Source: Lethocerus indicus
Lineage: Eukaryota; Arthropoda; Insecta; Hemiptera; Belostomatidae
Assembly (NCBI GenBank): GCA_019843655.1
Contig: JACDQD010000011.1
Coordinates: 8,846,604 to 8,910,603 of the forward strand
Direction of reading: 5' to 3'
DNA: 64,000 nucleotides
The notes under the pieces are model-generated. The model did not search any database. It was given only the letters and a program-made list of their open reading frames with translations, and was not told the origin of the DNA. This document shows positions 38,101 to 48,400 of this stretch, piece after piece (position 1 is the first letter of the stretch; every line of letters starts with the position of its first letter). Both the position numbers and the translations under genes were made by a program.

Positions 38101-40314
38101 AAACCTAAAAATTTTGAGAAAGCCATGATACCAGCAAATGAAGTTGACTATAAGACACCTAGCGAGTATGCTGTCTCAGAATCGGCTGCTATCAACATAC
38201 TGATGTCATACTTCACGAAGGTCCAAAAAGGTCAGATGACAAAAGATGAATTTCTTAAACAAGCTGATCCAATGCATCAATTCAGCAGCATTCAAGAAAT
38301 GATAAGGAGCTTGAAGGGAAATAAATTCATCCCCACGGATTTCCTGAAAGATCTTGAAGAGTGGGACAAATCTGACACAAAAAGAAATCGCCTTTACAGT
38401 CATCAACTGCCAGAATCAAAAGAATCCCAAAATGAAGATTACATTTTTACATCCTACGAAGAAGATTCTTATGAGTCAACCAATTCATAACTATATGCAA
38501 TAAAATGTTGGTACAAATTACTGTATAATATATAAATAAGAAATCAGCAAGTGTATTGATATGTTAATTAATAGTTATTTTGTAAGTTATTAGTTACCTG
38601 GATATATGTTATTTTTTGTATGTATATGAAATACTATAAAAATAATGCATTTTCTAAATAAAACTTTATAATAAAGCAACCTCAGATTCTTTTCATACAA
38701 ATACTACATGAACACATTTATAAATAATTATAATGTAAAACCAGAAAAGACAAACAATTAAATTAAAAATATTACGAATACAACTGCATCATTACTATTA
38801 TCAGTGATATCTGGAATACAACACTAAATTTTAAATCAATCAAGTCACTATAATTAATAATGAGACTGAACTGGAAAATCAATTTGAAGTATATCTTTTT
38901 ATATAAAAAATATTACACGAATTTGACTATAAACATAAATATAATTAATCAAATATAAAGCTATTAAACTTAACATTCCACAGTAAAAATTCAGTGGGTA
39001 CAATTTCACCATCTGCATTTATCAAGAAATATGATCCCAAATCCAAAATGGAAAAGTTAAATTTATGAATCATCACTAAACTGATAATTAAATCAATATG
39101 ACATGAAACTGTTTATTAAACGTATATTTCAATATAATATCTATAAGGATGCTTTGACAAGGTGTAGCAATGAAATTTTTGAACAATACAAGAAGATTTA
39201 CCTCAAGTTTTGCATTGTTCTGGAATATAGTTTGTGCCTTATGGGTCAGCTGGGCAAAACAGGAGCTGAGGGTGGACATTTTCTGCCTTGCTGTATAAAC
39301 CATTTCAGGTTCATCGCTGTCCAAATCTCCTACACAAAAATGCATACATCATTAACAGTTTCAGTAGTGTATTCAGAATTGGAATAAATAACATAACTTC
39401 CTACATTCATGTAAATAGAATGTAAGGTCCAAAAGAACAATGGACTTTTTTTAGAATGACTAAATTATGAGATTATGACAATAAACTACAAAAATAATTC
39501 ATAAAAATTTCATACTGTGTGATGAATAAAAATGTTTTTTAAATGTTCAATAGTGCAAGCAATTTATCAGAAGTACTCTTACATGATATTGAAAAGTTTT
39601 TACATTAATCTCTGTTTATGTGCAGCTTAGCTTCATAATGGTTTCAACTGTAATCTAAATGATACTGAACTCATGAAACAAGCAATATGGTTGACATCTT
39701 TCATGTTAATATAAGTTTGTAAACACAGCTTCCAAACCCTAAAGGTTAAGTCAAATACAGTTTTAATTGAATGGATATAATTTTAAGTTAATATGATCAT
39801 TTAATTATGGGTACATGAGGAGGAAATGATAAACCAATTTATCCTTATATAGTTTCAAATTATTAGCAATTTCAAATATACCAAAGATTGAATTAAACTG
39901 AGAATAAGAAGTGATAAAAATAAGCCCATATGAGAATATTCTGTTTTACAACACAAATGAAATCACGACATTAATTACCTTCTTGAACTTTACCATTCAT
40001 GTTTTCCAGTAAACTGTTTATCAGAACTCTTACGAATCCCATTTTATGGAAAGGTTAAGATTATAATAAAAAGCCTTAATTTTGTAAATCTCAGAATTAA
40101 TTATTCGGTGTTTTGCTGAAAATATTGCTCACATGTCAACACCCCAAGTGAGAGTAGTTACAGTCATAAATAAGAAATCCAAATATTGTTTATGTCATAA
40201 ACACCAAAATACGTAATTTCACTTACCGATTAAAATATCTAAATCTACATAAGCTTTATCAAACTCTTTTTCAAGTAAATCTAACCAACGAAAACTCATC
40301 GCTGTTACTGCCAT
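26016..40314 (-). CDS. GOPC: GOPC, Golgi PDZ and coiled-coil protein
   Basis: Orthologue of GOPC/PIST/CAL, a trans-Golgi adaptor that binds C-terminal tails of membrane proteins (CFTR in mammals) through its PDZ domain and steers their sorting. Nine exons (minus): 40,227-40,314; 39,202-39,329; 28,914-29,106; 28,096-28,252; 27,881-27,989; 27,134-27,247; 26,729-26,845; 26,397-26,512; 26,016-26,121. All junctions are GT-AG and phases agree, giving 375 residues (human about 460). The N-terminus has [19 protein letters not shown] and [17 protein letters not shown]. The coiled coil (about 60-190) ends in [17 protein letters not shown]. The PDZ domain (about 244-325) has the GLGISIT carboxylate-binding loop and [18 protein letters not shown]. 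Intron 2 (9.9 kb) contains another gene on the plus strand. The start is the first Met; Met6 (MSFRWL) is an alternative. Confidence 0.93.
26176..26364. mobile_element. piggyBac-like MITE in GOPC intron 8
   Basis: A 189-bp segment bounded by TTAA and a perfect 16-bp inverted repeat, TTAACCGTTTGAGTGC at the left and GCACTCAAACGGTTAA at the right. TTAA target duplication is the hallmark of piggyBac-superfamily elements. No transposase coding is present. It lies between GOPC exons 9 and 8. Confidence 0.8.
27212..27737. repeat. Tandem duplication over the GOPC exon 6 acceptor
   Basis: Two copies of a ~262-bp unit, 27,212-27,473 and 27,474-27,737. The unit carries the first ~36 nt of GOPC exon 6, its acceptor (CTGCTAG|GTG) and about 225 bp of intron. 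The second copy keeps a good acceptor (CTGCTAG|GTACGGGCTG) and [12 protein letters not shown] coding, but no donor or PDZ part follows. Confidence 0.85.
28315..28780 (-). mobile_element. Jockey-type LINE 3' end in GOPC intron 3
   Basis: Same orientation as GOPC. It has the same internal deletion as the 22,975 copy and near-identical sequence to it. It extends further, through [16 protein letters not shown] coding with another deletion, to the TWNP-type motif near 28,765-28,785. Confidence 0.85.
29143..29173 (+). repeat. Isolated family F core motif
   Basis: ACCGGTTTCGGCTGATCGCC followed by ATCATCAAG, without the family F arms, 37 bp upstream of GOPC exon 3 on the plus coordinate. A similar isolated core lies at 62,280-62,312. 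Confidence 0.5.
29200..34650. other. GOPC intron 2, left part
   Basis: No coding exon of GOPC or of the nested gene was found here apart from a possible 5' UTR exon of the latter. A C-rich run near 32,398-32,411 sits beside chance open frames at 32,154-32,618 on both strands. Otherwise AT-rich intronic sequence. Confidence 0.4.
34680..38490 (+). CDS. Secreted coiled-coil protein nested in a GOPC intron
   Basis: I do not recognise the family. Nine exons: 34,680-34,802; 35,319-35,498; 35,581-35,718; 35,815-35,976; 36,063-36,263; 36,481-36,631; 36,740-36,950; 37,050-37,248; 37,495-38,490. All introns are GT-AG and the phases agree, giving about 786 residues. Residues 1-20 look like a signal peptide ([17 protein letters not shown]). 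Exons 2-8 encode long, regular heptad-like helices (for example [20 protein letters not shown]), with no membrane span. The last exon is an acidic, Asn/Lys/Ser-rich segment with many N-x-S/T sequons, then a compact end ([19 protein letters not shown]). An acceptor (TTTTTTTCAG|GAATGG) 23 nt before the ATG implies a 5' UTR intron. The whole gene lies inside GOPC intron 2 on the opposite strand. It could be an extracellular matrix or fibrinogen-like coiled coil lacking a C-terminal domain, but that is a guess. Confidence 0.82.
35061..35097. repeat. (TA)n microsatellite
   Basis: Uninterrupted TA run in intron 1 of the nested secreted coiled-coil gene. Confidence 0.95.
38507..38662 (+). terminator. 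Poly(A) signals of the nested gene
   Basis: AATAAA occurs 17 nt after the stop (38,507-38,512) and again at 38,657-38,662. The second, in TAAATAAAACTTTATAATAAAG, is the likelier main site. Confidence 0.5.
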
Positions 40315-40578
40315 TTTGAAATGTCAACTCCAACTGCGCCCTATATTATATTTTACGTATAATATTGTAACGAATGCTCCAGAGTTAAACCTTCAGAATA
40401 ACTAAAATCAAAAATTAATTTTTTAATTTAAAATTTATTTTACGTCGAATTTGGCCTATGAACTGAACGGATATTATATTTTATGAACGTAGGTTGGCAA
40501 TAGTTGACGTGGAGGTACACCGGTCTGTATCATCGTTGGTGTTTATGGTGTAATTTATCGTGCTGTGTATCATTGGTC
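40315..40578. promoter_or_regulatory. Divergent promoter of GOPC and COPA
   Basis: Only 264 bp separate the start codons of GOPC (minus) and coatomer alpha (plus). Neither side shows a TATA box at a convincing distance. This fits a shared promoter for two housekeeping Golgi genes. Confidence 0.6.
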
Positions 40579-43500
40579 ATGTTAACGAAATTTGAAACCA
40601 AATCGGCCCGAGTTAAGGGCCTCTCTTTTCACCCGAAGAGACCGTGGATATTGTCGAGTCTCCACAGCGGAGTGATTCAGTTATGGGATTATCGGATGTG
40701 CACACTCTTGGACAAGTTCGACGAGCACGACGGCCCAGTTAGGGGAATCTGTTTTCACAACCAGCAGCCACTTTTCGTCTCCGGAGGCGACGATTACAAA
40801 ATTAAAGTATGGAATTACAAGCAGCGGCGTTGCATATTCACGCTACTGGGTCACCTGGATTACATCAGGACTACCGTTTTCCATCACGAATATCCTTGGA
40901 TCCTCAGCGCATCCGACGATCAGACCATACGCATATGGAATTGGCAGAGTCGTACGTGCATTTGCGTTCTCACCGGACACAACCACTATGTGATGTGCGC
41001 CCAGTTTCATCCCACGGACGACATCGTCGTTTCCGCGTCGTTAGATCAGACCGTCCGAGTATGGGATATCTCGGGACTGCGCAAGAAAAATGTGGCTCCG
41101 GGCCCGGGTGGGCTCGAGGAACACCTGAAGAACCCATCTGCCACGGATCTCTTCGGGCAGGCGGATGCTGTCGTCAAGCACGTTCTCGAAGGCCACGACA
41201 GGGGCGTCAACTGGGCAATGTTTCACCCGTCGCTCCCACTCATCGTCTCCGGAGCCGATGACAGGCAGATCAAACTGTGGAGAATGAACGAAGCCAAAGC
41301 CTGGGAAGTCGACACCTGCCGTGGGCACTACAACAACGTCTCCTGCGTACTGTTCCATCCCAGGCAGGATTTGATCCTTTCGAATTCGGAAGACAAAGGC
41401 ATCCGGGTCTGGGACATGACGAAAAGAACGTGTCTGCACACTTTCCGAAGGGAGCACGAGAGATTTTGGGTTCTGGCTGCCCACCCCTCATTGAACCTGT
41501 TTGCCGCCGGGCATGACACAGGAATGGTTATATTTAAACTGGAGCGAGAGCGTCCCGCTTATGCGGTCCACGGCAATATATTATTGTACGTGAAAGACAG
41601 ATTCCTGCGTAAACTTGATTTTTCCACCGCTAAGAAGGATGTTCCTGTGATGCAGCTCAGAGGAGGTGGTAAGGTTCCAGTCTACAGCATTTGTTACAAT
41701 GTCGCAGAAAATGCTGTTTTAGCGTGTACGAGAAGCAGTAATGTTGAAAACAGTTCTTACGATCTATACATTATGTCCAAGCAGATGGAAGGCCATTCGG
41801 GAGTTGAAACTCCCGATGGTAAATGCATGCCCGGTGTCACTGCTGTTTGGGTAGCAAGGAATAGATTTGCAGTCTTGGACAGGTCCCATTCCATAGTCAT
41901 TAAGAATTTGAAGAATGAAGTCACAAAAAAGGTTATTACACCATCGTGTGATGAAATATTCTATGCCGGTACAGGCATGTTGCTACTCCGCGATCCAGAC
42001 AACGTTACGCTCTTTGATGTCCAGCAGAAAAGGGTTTTGGCACAAATGAAAATTGCGAAATGCCGTTACGTTGTATGGTCACCGGACATGACACACGTTA
42101 CACTTTTGGCAAAACATACAGTCACAATTTGTAACAGAAAGTTGGAGCTGTTGTGCTCCATCCAGGAGAACACCCGTGTAAAATCTGGAGCGTGGGATGA
42201 AAATGGAGTCTTCATATATACAACAAGTAATCACATTAAGTATGCTATAACTAATGGAGATCATGGAATTATAAGAACCCTCGATTTACCGATTTATATA
42301 ACAAAAGTTAAAGGGGACCAAGTATTTTGTTTGGACCGAGAATGTCAGTCACGTGTCTTGAGCATAGATCCAACGGAATACAGATTCAAACTAGCTTTAA
42401 TTAATAGGAAATATGAGGAAGTGTTGCATATGGTGAAAAATGCCCGCCTCGTCGGCCAATCAATAATTGCCTATTTGCAGCAAAAAGGTTATCCGGAAGT
42501 TGCATTACATTTTGTGAAAGATGACAAAACACGGTTTGCTTTGGCTTTAGAATGTGGCAACATAGAAGTTGCTCTGGAGGCAGCCAGAGCCTTGGATGAC
42601 AAAGCTTGTTGGAATAAATTGGGCGAAGCGGCCCTAATGCAAGGAAATCATCAGGTTGTAGAAATGTGCTATCAGCGAACAAAAAATTTCGATAAACTGT
42701 CATTTCTTTATTTGATCACGGGAAATCTCGAAAAGTTGAGGAAGATGATGAAAATAGCCGAAATCAGGAAGGATTTGTCGGGGCAATATCAGGGAGCATT
42801 GTTGTTGGGGGATGTTGCGGAAAGAATAAAAATATTGAAGGGGTGTGGGCAAACATCTTTGGCATATCTGACCGCCGCTACTCACGGGCTCACTGAAGAG
42901 GCGGAACAGTTGAAGGAACAGTGTGAAGGAAAATTGTTGGTTGAACCTAACGCTACTTTGTTGAAGCCTCCTGTGCCTATAATGCAGACGGAATCAAATT
43001 GGCCGCTGTTGACCATTTCAAAAGGCTTCTTCGAAGGGGCTATGCTCAGCAGTACTGGTATGGCAGTTACTGCAGTTATTGAAGAAGGAGGTGATGGATG
43101 GGGTGATGACGCTCAGTTAGGTTTTGAAGAACAAATACCGGGTGATGAGGATAATGAGGAGCAAGCTGCACCGACACAGGAAGGTGATGGGTGGGATGTC
43201 GGTGACGACGATTTGGACCTGCCACCCGACCTAGATGTAGCACCTTCAGTGGAAGAAGGCTATTTTGTACCACCTACAAAAGGCGTTCCCCAGACCCAGA
43301 TTTGGGTGAATAACTCACAGCTGGCAGTTGATCATATAATGGCTGGATCATTTGAAACAGCGTTCAGACTATTGAAGGAACAAGTTGGCATTACAGAATT
43401 CGAACCATTGAAACCACTCTTTATGACGGCGTACTCAATGGCCCGCACTTCTTATACCCCACTGCCTTCATTACCTTCAGTTTATGCGCACCCGAATAGG

Positions 43501-44220
43501 AATTGGAGGGAGGCAGGACCCAAAGGTGGGCATCCAGCTTTATGGATAAAGCTCAATGATCTTGTCACAAAACTCCAAACTTGCTATCAGCTTACTACCA
43601 ATGGAAAGTTCCCTGATGCTATTGAAAAGTTCAGGACACTTATGCACAGCCTGTTACTGCTGATTGTGGACACAAAACAACAGGTTTCTGAGGCCCAAAT
43701 GTTGTTGCAGTTTTGTAAAGAATATATTCTTGGTCTCTTGATGGAAATGAAGAGAAAAGAACTACCCAAGAATACTTTAGAAGAACAGAAACGTGCTTGT
43801 GAGCTGGCGGCTTATTTTACACATTGCAACTTGCAACCGGTTCACCAAATTTTGACTCTGAGGACGGCTATTAATCTCTTTTTCAAGCTGAAAAATTACA
43901 AGACTTCTGGGTCTTTTGCCAGGAGGTTGTTAGAGCTTGGACCTAAGCCGGAAGTTGCACAACAAGCTAGAAAAATGCTGCAGGCTTGTGATAAAAATCC
44001 TATTGATGAAAACCAGTTGCATTATGATGAGCACAATCCTTTCAATATTTGCGGTGCCACATTTGTACCTATCTATAGAGGAAAACCAGAAGAAAAATGT
44101 CCCTTCTGTGGTACAAGCTATCTACCTAATTTCAAAGGCAAACTCTGTAATGTTTGTATAGTAGCCCAAATAGGCGCTGAAACTATTGGTCTTAGAATAA
44201 GCCCTTTACAGTTTAGATAA
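40579..44220 (+). CDS. COPA: Coatomer subunit alpha (alpha-COP)
   Basis: Large scaffold subunit of the COPI coat, which makes Golgi-to-ER and intra-Golgi vesicles and binds dilysine cargo tails through its WD40 propeller. I start at the Met opening [20 protein letters not shown], which matches the family; the frame is open 75 nt further upstream, but those residues are not conserved. Length 1,213 residues, close to the ~1,224 of human. Six WD40 blades lie in about residues 1-300 ([48 protein letters not shown]). The second beta-propeller and alpha-solenoid follow, with an acidic linker at about 840-890. The COPI C-terminal domain ends in [11 protein letters not shown], the invariant family end, after a CPFCG...CNVC pair. 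The coding region is a single exon with no break, unlike its multi-exon neighbours. Confidence 0.97.
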   Translation: MLTKFETKSARVKGLSFHPKRPWILSSLHSGVIQLWDYRMCTLLDKFDEHDGPVRGICFHNQQPLFVSGGDDYKIKVWNYKQRRCIFTLLGHLDYIRTTVFHHEYPWILSASDDQTIRIWNWQSRTCICVLTGHNHYVMCAQFHPTDDIVVSASLDQTVRVWDISGLRKKNVAPGPGGLEEHLKNPSATDLFGQADAVVKHVLEGHDRGVNWAMFHPSLPLIVSGADDRQIKLWRMNEAKAWEVDTCRGHYNNVSCVLFHPRQDLILSNSEDKGIRVWDMTKRTCLHTFRREHERFWVLAAHPSLNLFAAGHDTGMVIFKLERERPAYAVHGNILLYVKDRFLRKLDFSTAKKDVPVMQLRGGGKVPVYSICYNVAENAVLACTRSSNVENSSYDLYIMSKQMEGHSGVETPDGKCMPGVTAVWVARNRFAVLDRSHSIVIKNLKNEVTKKVITPSCDEIFYAGTGMLLLRDPDNVTLFDVQQKRVLAQMKIAKCRYVVWSPDMTHVTLLAKHTVTICNRKLELLCSIQENTRVKSGAWDENGVFIYTTSNHIKYAITNGDHGIIRTLDLPIYITKVKGDQVFCLDRECQSRVLSIDPTEYRFKLALINRKYEEVLHMVKNARLVGQSIIAYLQQKGYPEVALHFVKDDKTRFALALECGNIEVALEAARALDDKACWNKLGEAALMQGNHQVVEMCYQRTKNFDKLSFLYLITGNLEKLRKMMKIAEIRKDLSGQYQGALLLGDVAERIKILKGCGQTSLAYLTAATHGLTEEAEQLKEQCEGKLLVEPNATLLKPPVPIMQTESNWPLLTISKGFFEGAMLSSTGMAVTAVIEEGGDGWGDDAQLGFEEQIPGDEDNEEQAAPTQEGDGWDVGDDDLDLPPDLDVAPSVEEGYFVPPTKGVPQTQIWVNNSQLAVDHIMAGSFETAFRLLKEQVGITEFEPLKPLFMTAYSMARTSYTPLPSLPSVYAHPNRNWREAGPKGGHPALWIKLNDLVTKLQTCYQLTTNGKFPDAIEKFRTLMHSLLLLIVDTKQQVSEAQMLLQFCKEYILGLLMEMKRKELPKNTLEEQKRACELAAYFTHCNLQPVHQILTLRTAINLFFKLKNYKTSGSFARRLLELGPKPEVAQQARKMLQACDKNPIDENQLHYDEHNPFNICGATFVPIYRGKPEEKCPFCGTSYLPNFKGKLCNVCIVAQIGAETIGLRISPLQFR

Positions 44221-44362
44221 ATATTTTGCATATTTCAAAAATCTTAATCCCATTTTAAAATTGTTGTGTATTATATTATTAAATTCTTTTATATTAAGGT
44301 AGTTTGGTATGCTTGTTCATGAACTATTAAATTATGACAAGTATTATATATTATATTAATGT

Positions 44363-44368
44363 AATAAA
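44363..44368 (+). terminator. COPA poly(A) signal
   Basis: AATAAA 143 nt after the stop codon, within an AT-rich 3' UTR. Confidence 0.5.
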
Positions 44369-44369
44369 A

Positions 44370-45465
44370 ATCTAATTTTGTTTATTACTGCCTCAAATCA
44401 GTATATTTATTTTATGTTATGTATTATAACAAATAATAAAAAAGGACCTTTTCTGTTTATGATATGCGTTGTAATAAATCACATACAAGACACTGTTACT
44501 ACAGAAACTTAAAACTACTCCATCTGAAATATTGGATGGGTTTGATTTTAATAACAGCTAAATTAAATTGCATTTTTTGTAATGTTAAAGTATGTGTTAC
44601 CAAATTAAGAAAGTGTGTAATAAAAAAATTATGTAAGAAATACAAAAAAAATTGCACTCTAAACAAAAGTCAAAGTTAATGTTTTTATCCTACATTTGTT
44701 CATAATTACACAGGTTATAAAATGCTAATAAGAATAATAAATGCTAATATAAAAAGCTAATAAAACACTGTCTCTCACTGTGCTTTATAAACAAGGGAAA
44801 GAGAAGAATAATATAGAGCTTTTTAGTAAAGCAATTACCTTATATCAGTGAACAGAATGTGGCTCAAAAAACGGTACTCAATGAAACATTTCTTTTACCA
44901 AATTACAGTTGTTCTTGAATCGCCAGATATGATATGCAAAACATTTATAAACAAAGTTATAAAAGGAGTTATATACATTAGTATTTTTCTTTATGTGAAG
45001 CATGTGGTTTTCAGTTCTGTTGATTACGAAAAAATAGGGAAATATATTTTTAATATTAAGAGATATTTTTAATTATCATTATTATAATAATTATTATAAA
45101 TAATAAATTCGTTATATAATTATTATTCATATATTTTTGAATACACGTATACAATTAAATGAGAGCTTGTGTCTCGAAAGTGCCTTGAAAGTGGGAAGCG
45201 TTACTATTTTCATGTCATAACAATTTTCTGTACTTAAATTTCTGGAATACATATTTTGTTTATCCAAACTCTATATTGATATCTAATTCTTGTTTTTCTA
45301 ATATTAAACATATATTTTCTAATGGATTTTTACATTGATTTGATAATTTCTTCTTACTAGGTTACTCAACCTGTACGCATTTGATTCAAAAGGTAACGGT
45401 CGTTTCCTGTTTGAATGGCTCGTTATTGAATTTGTGCCTGTTGTTAAAAGTTTTATGAAGAAATT
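44370..45465. other. COPA-KNL1 intergenic region
   Basis: AT-rich. Two short Lys-rich frames (44,464-44,679 and 44,848-45,072) look like chance frames. The last ~100 bp is the 5' UTR and promoter of KNL1. Confidence 0.45.
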
Positions 45466-48400
45466 ATGGATAGAAAAAGATCTTCCGTAAGTATTGTAAT
45501 TTGGTAATTCAGATTGATGTGCGCCTGAAATTTTTCTACATTCGTTTATTCTTGTAGATCTTAAAACCGCCGAAAATTCGCATCCCGTTTAGTGAAGTGA
45601 ACCTCGGGAATGTTGACGATCAAGAAGATACGACTGAAGTTCGCAAAAGAAGAGTGAGCTTTGCAGGGATAAATAAAATCAAGTATGAACGGTATTATTT
45701 TGTATTGCTTATTACAGTGTATCCAATTATTACTTCTACATACGAACCAGGACTTCAGATACGAATTGAGACTGTACCTTTTTATTTTTATGGATGGGTG
45801 GATTGTGAATTATAACTAAAGGTATAGTATTTCAATGTTTGTGAAAAGTGAAAACATCTTATTGATTAATACTTTTTGCCTGTACACTGTCTTTGTGTTT
45901 CTCGTGAAGCTTTCTGCATTCCAGAAACAATATGAATTTACATGTTTCCATGTGTCACAACAAAGTATATTTTCTTCATAATGCCAAGCACACATTGAAA
46001 TCTCAAATTCAACTGTCCTGTTTCAGAAATTTCTCAGCAGCTGTTTTATTTTTCTATCCAACAAACAACAATTGTAGACCTTAAATAACTAACCAATATG
46101 TTTTTTCTCAGTATAATTATTTAAATCGTACTACCTGAATTGTTGATCTTATTTGTTGCATTTCAAAATATTGTTAAACATATCCTAGGCCATTTCTGGA
46201 AAAATTATTTTAAAAAAGTGTTTTTCCAGGGAATTCAACACTAAAGCAGAATCAATCCTTGTTTGTCAAATGCCAGATTATGAAGAAGCATTTTCATTAT
46301 CCTCAAATTCTTCTGCTATGATAAGGTGAGAATATCTGTTAATTACATAATTCATTTAAGGAAATAAGTTTTTTAATTTCCAATGCATTTATATTGCAGT
46401 TTTGTATATATTTTTTTGTATAACTTGTGGAGAAAATAATTTGTCATTAACTCACCATATCGTTTTGTTAATATAGAGCAATAAAACAATTAATATTTGA
46501 TAAAAAAAGGTTTCAAGTATCAATATTAGGATGTCCGTAAAGCAAAATATTTATACATTATTCAAGCTGCCTTTCCTTTCAGCATTTAGATTTAGATGCT
46601 TGGACAAAATATACTGACTTTGTACTATTAGAGATTAAATGTTTATTTATAATTATTAGTGTTTATTTTTTTGTTCGCTTCAAATAAATACACTACTTTT
46701 GCTTTCAGTTGTGAAGAAACTAACATTGTTCAATCAGCTGTAAAACATCATGGTCACTTAGGGTTGAGAGCGGATGATAGTATTTGCAGCGATATTATGG
46801 ACTTGACTGATACACAATCAAATGCTGAAATTGAGGTCGATGTCCAAGTTGGGCCAGAAGATAATATTAGGAGTGCTTATGAAGCACAGTCAATTTTATT
46901 GCGAAAACCAGACATGGACATAACTCAGTGCTTAGGTGCACGCACTTACCAGATGGATGAAAATAATTATGGCTGCATGAAACAGGATATGTATGACAAT
47001 CAAAACATGCCAATTCAGTGCGATAATACTCAGTATAATGCAACTGTGGAGATATCTGGTATTTCATCTCTGGTTGCGCCACATCTGAGTCCTGAAAAAC
47101 AATCTGTTATAGTGCGAAACCAAGCGGTAAAGCAGGGTAAGACAAATCCAAATGTATTTCACACGACCAAGGTTTTTGATGGAGCCTCTCTTGAATTAAC
47201 AATGTGTGCAGGGAACAGAAGGGATGGTTATTCAGTGAGAGATATGGATCTGACTGAAGAATTTAATTCACGTGCTACTGGTCTCAGCAACAGATCACAA
47301 TTCACACAGAAGACAGTCTTAGGTGAAAAAAGTGAAGGAGTTCATGGTACAAAAAAGTGTGTATCTTCTCTTAGTGAAAGCATGGAGTTAACTGAAGCCC
47401 TAGCTATGGCAAAAAATAACCACTTGTCCTGGCCTTCCCAACAAAACAGCCAGCCTTATTATGACACAAATAAAGCTATCCCAGCTGTAGTACCAGCATT
47501 AGGTAAGCATCAGTATAAGGATATAAATATAGAGTCTAATAGGAAAGATATAATAGGAAATATGAATATTGAGAATCCTAACTATAGAACAATGAATGAA
47601 ATTTCGAGAACTGAGAAATATTTAAGGAAAAGTATAGTTCCAAATCTAATATCTAGTGACAACGAAGAAGATATGGAGGTTACAGAAGCAATTAATTTGA
47701 GGTATATTCAAAAATCGATTGCATTGCAAGATTTTGGTCAACCACAAATCGAATGTGCTAGTATCACGGACCTGACACTAACTGATACGCCTATGGAAAA
47801 TACTGACACTGTACAAAATGGGCATGACAAAATAGAAAATAATAAAATATATTATCAAACTGTCGAGTCTAGAAATAATGGAGCATTTTTTGAAAAACCA
47901 AAGAATGGAACAACCTCTCAGGCACCCCATGATTGTTTTAAATATGGCAGTGTAATTAAAAAAAATGAAAAAGAATCACCTGATGATTTTATGGATATAA
48001 CTGTACCTAATTTGAGAGCAGAAATGGTTTATTCTAAGCTTGAGAAAAATGACAAACAGGTTCAGAATAAACAAGTAACAAATACTCCGAAATCAGTCAA
48101 TGAAACAGATGATTTTAATTTTTATAAACCAAAAGAATCCACAGAAGTGTCACAGTTCAAATTTGCAAATAACTCAAATCTCAAACGAGGATTATATCAG
48201 CTTGGTAGCAGTCAAGATAATGAAAATTTGAATTGCTCCCTTGACACTTCAGCAATGGAATTAACTGAAAACATAGCACATAAAAAATTCAAGGAGACCT
48301 GCAGATCAGTTGACATGGAATTTACTGAACCCAGTATACAGAACTTGAGTATTCTAAACCCTAGCAAATCTTCAGAAATTATGGAAAATATTTCAGTCTG

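Noticed and set aside
44464..45072. Two Lys/Cys-rich short frames between COPA and KNL1
   Set aside because: AT-rich 3' flank with no coding signature.
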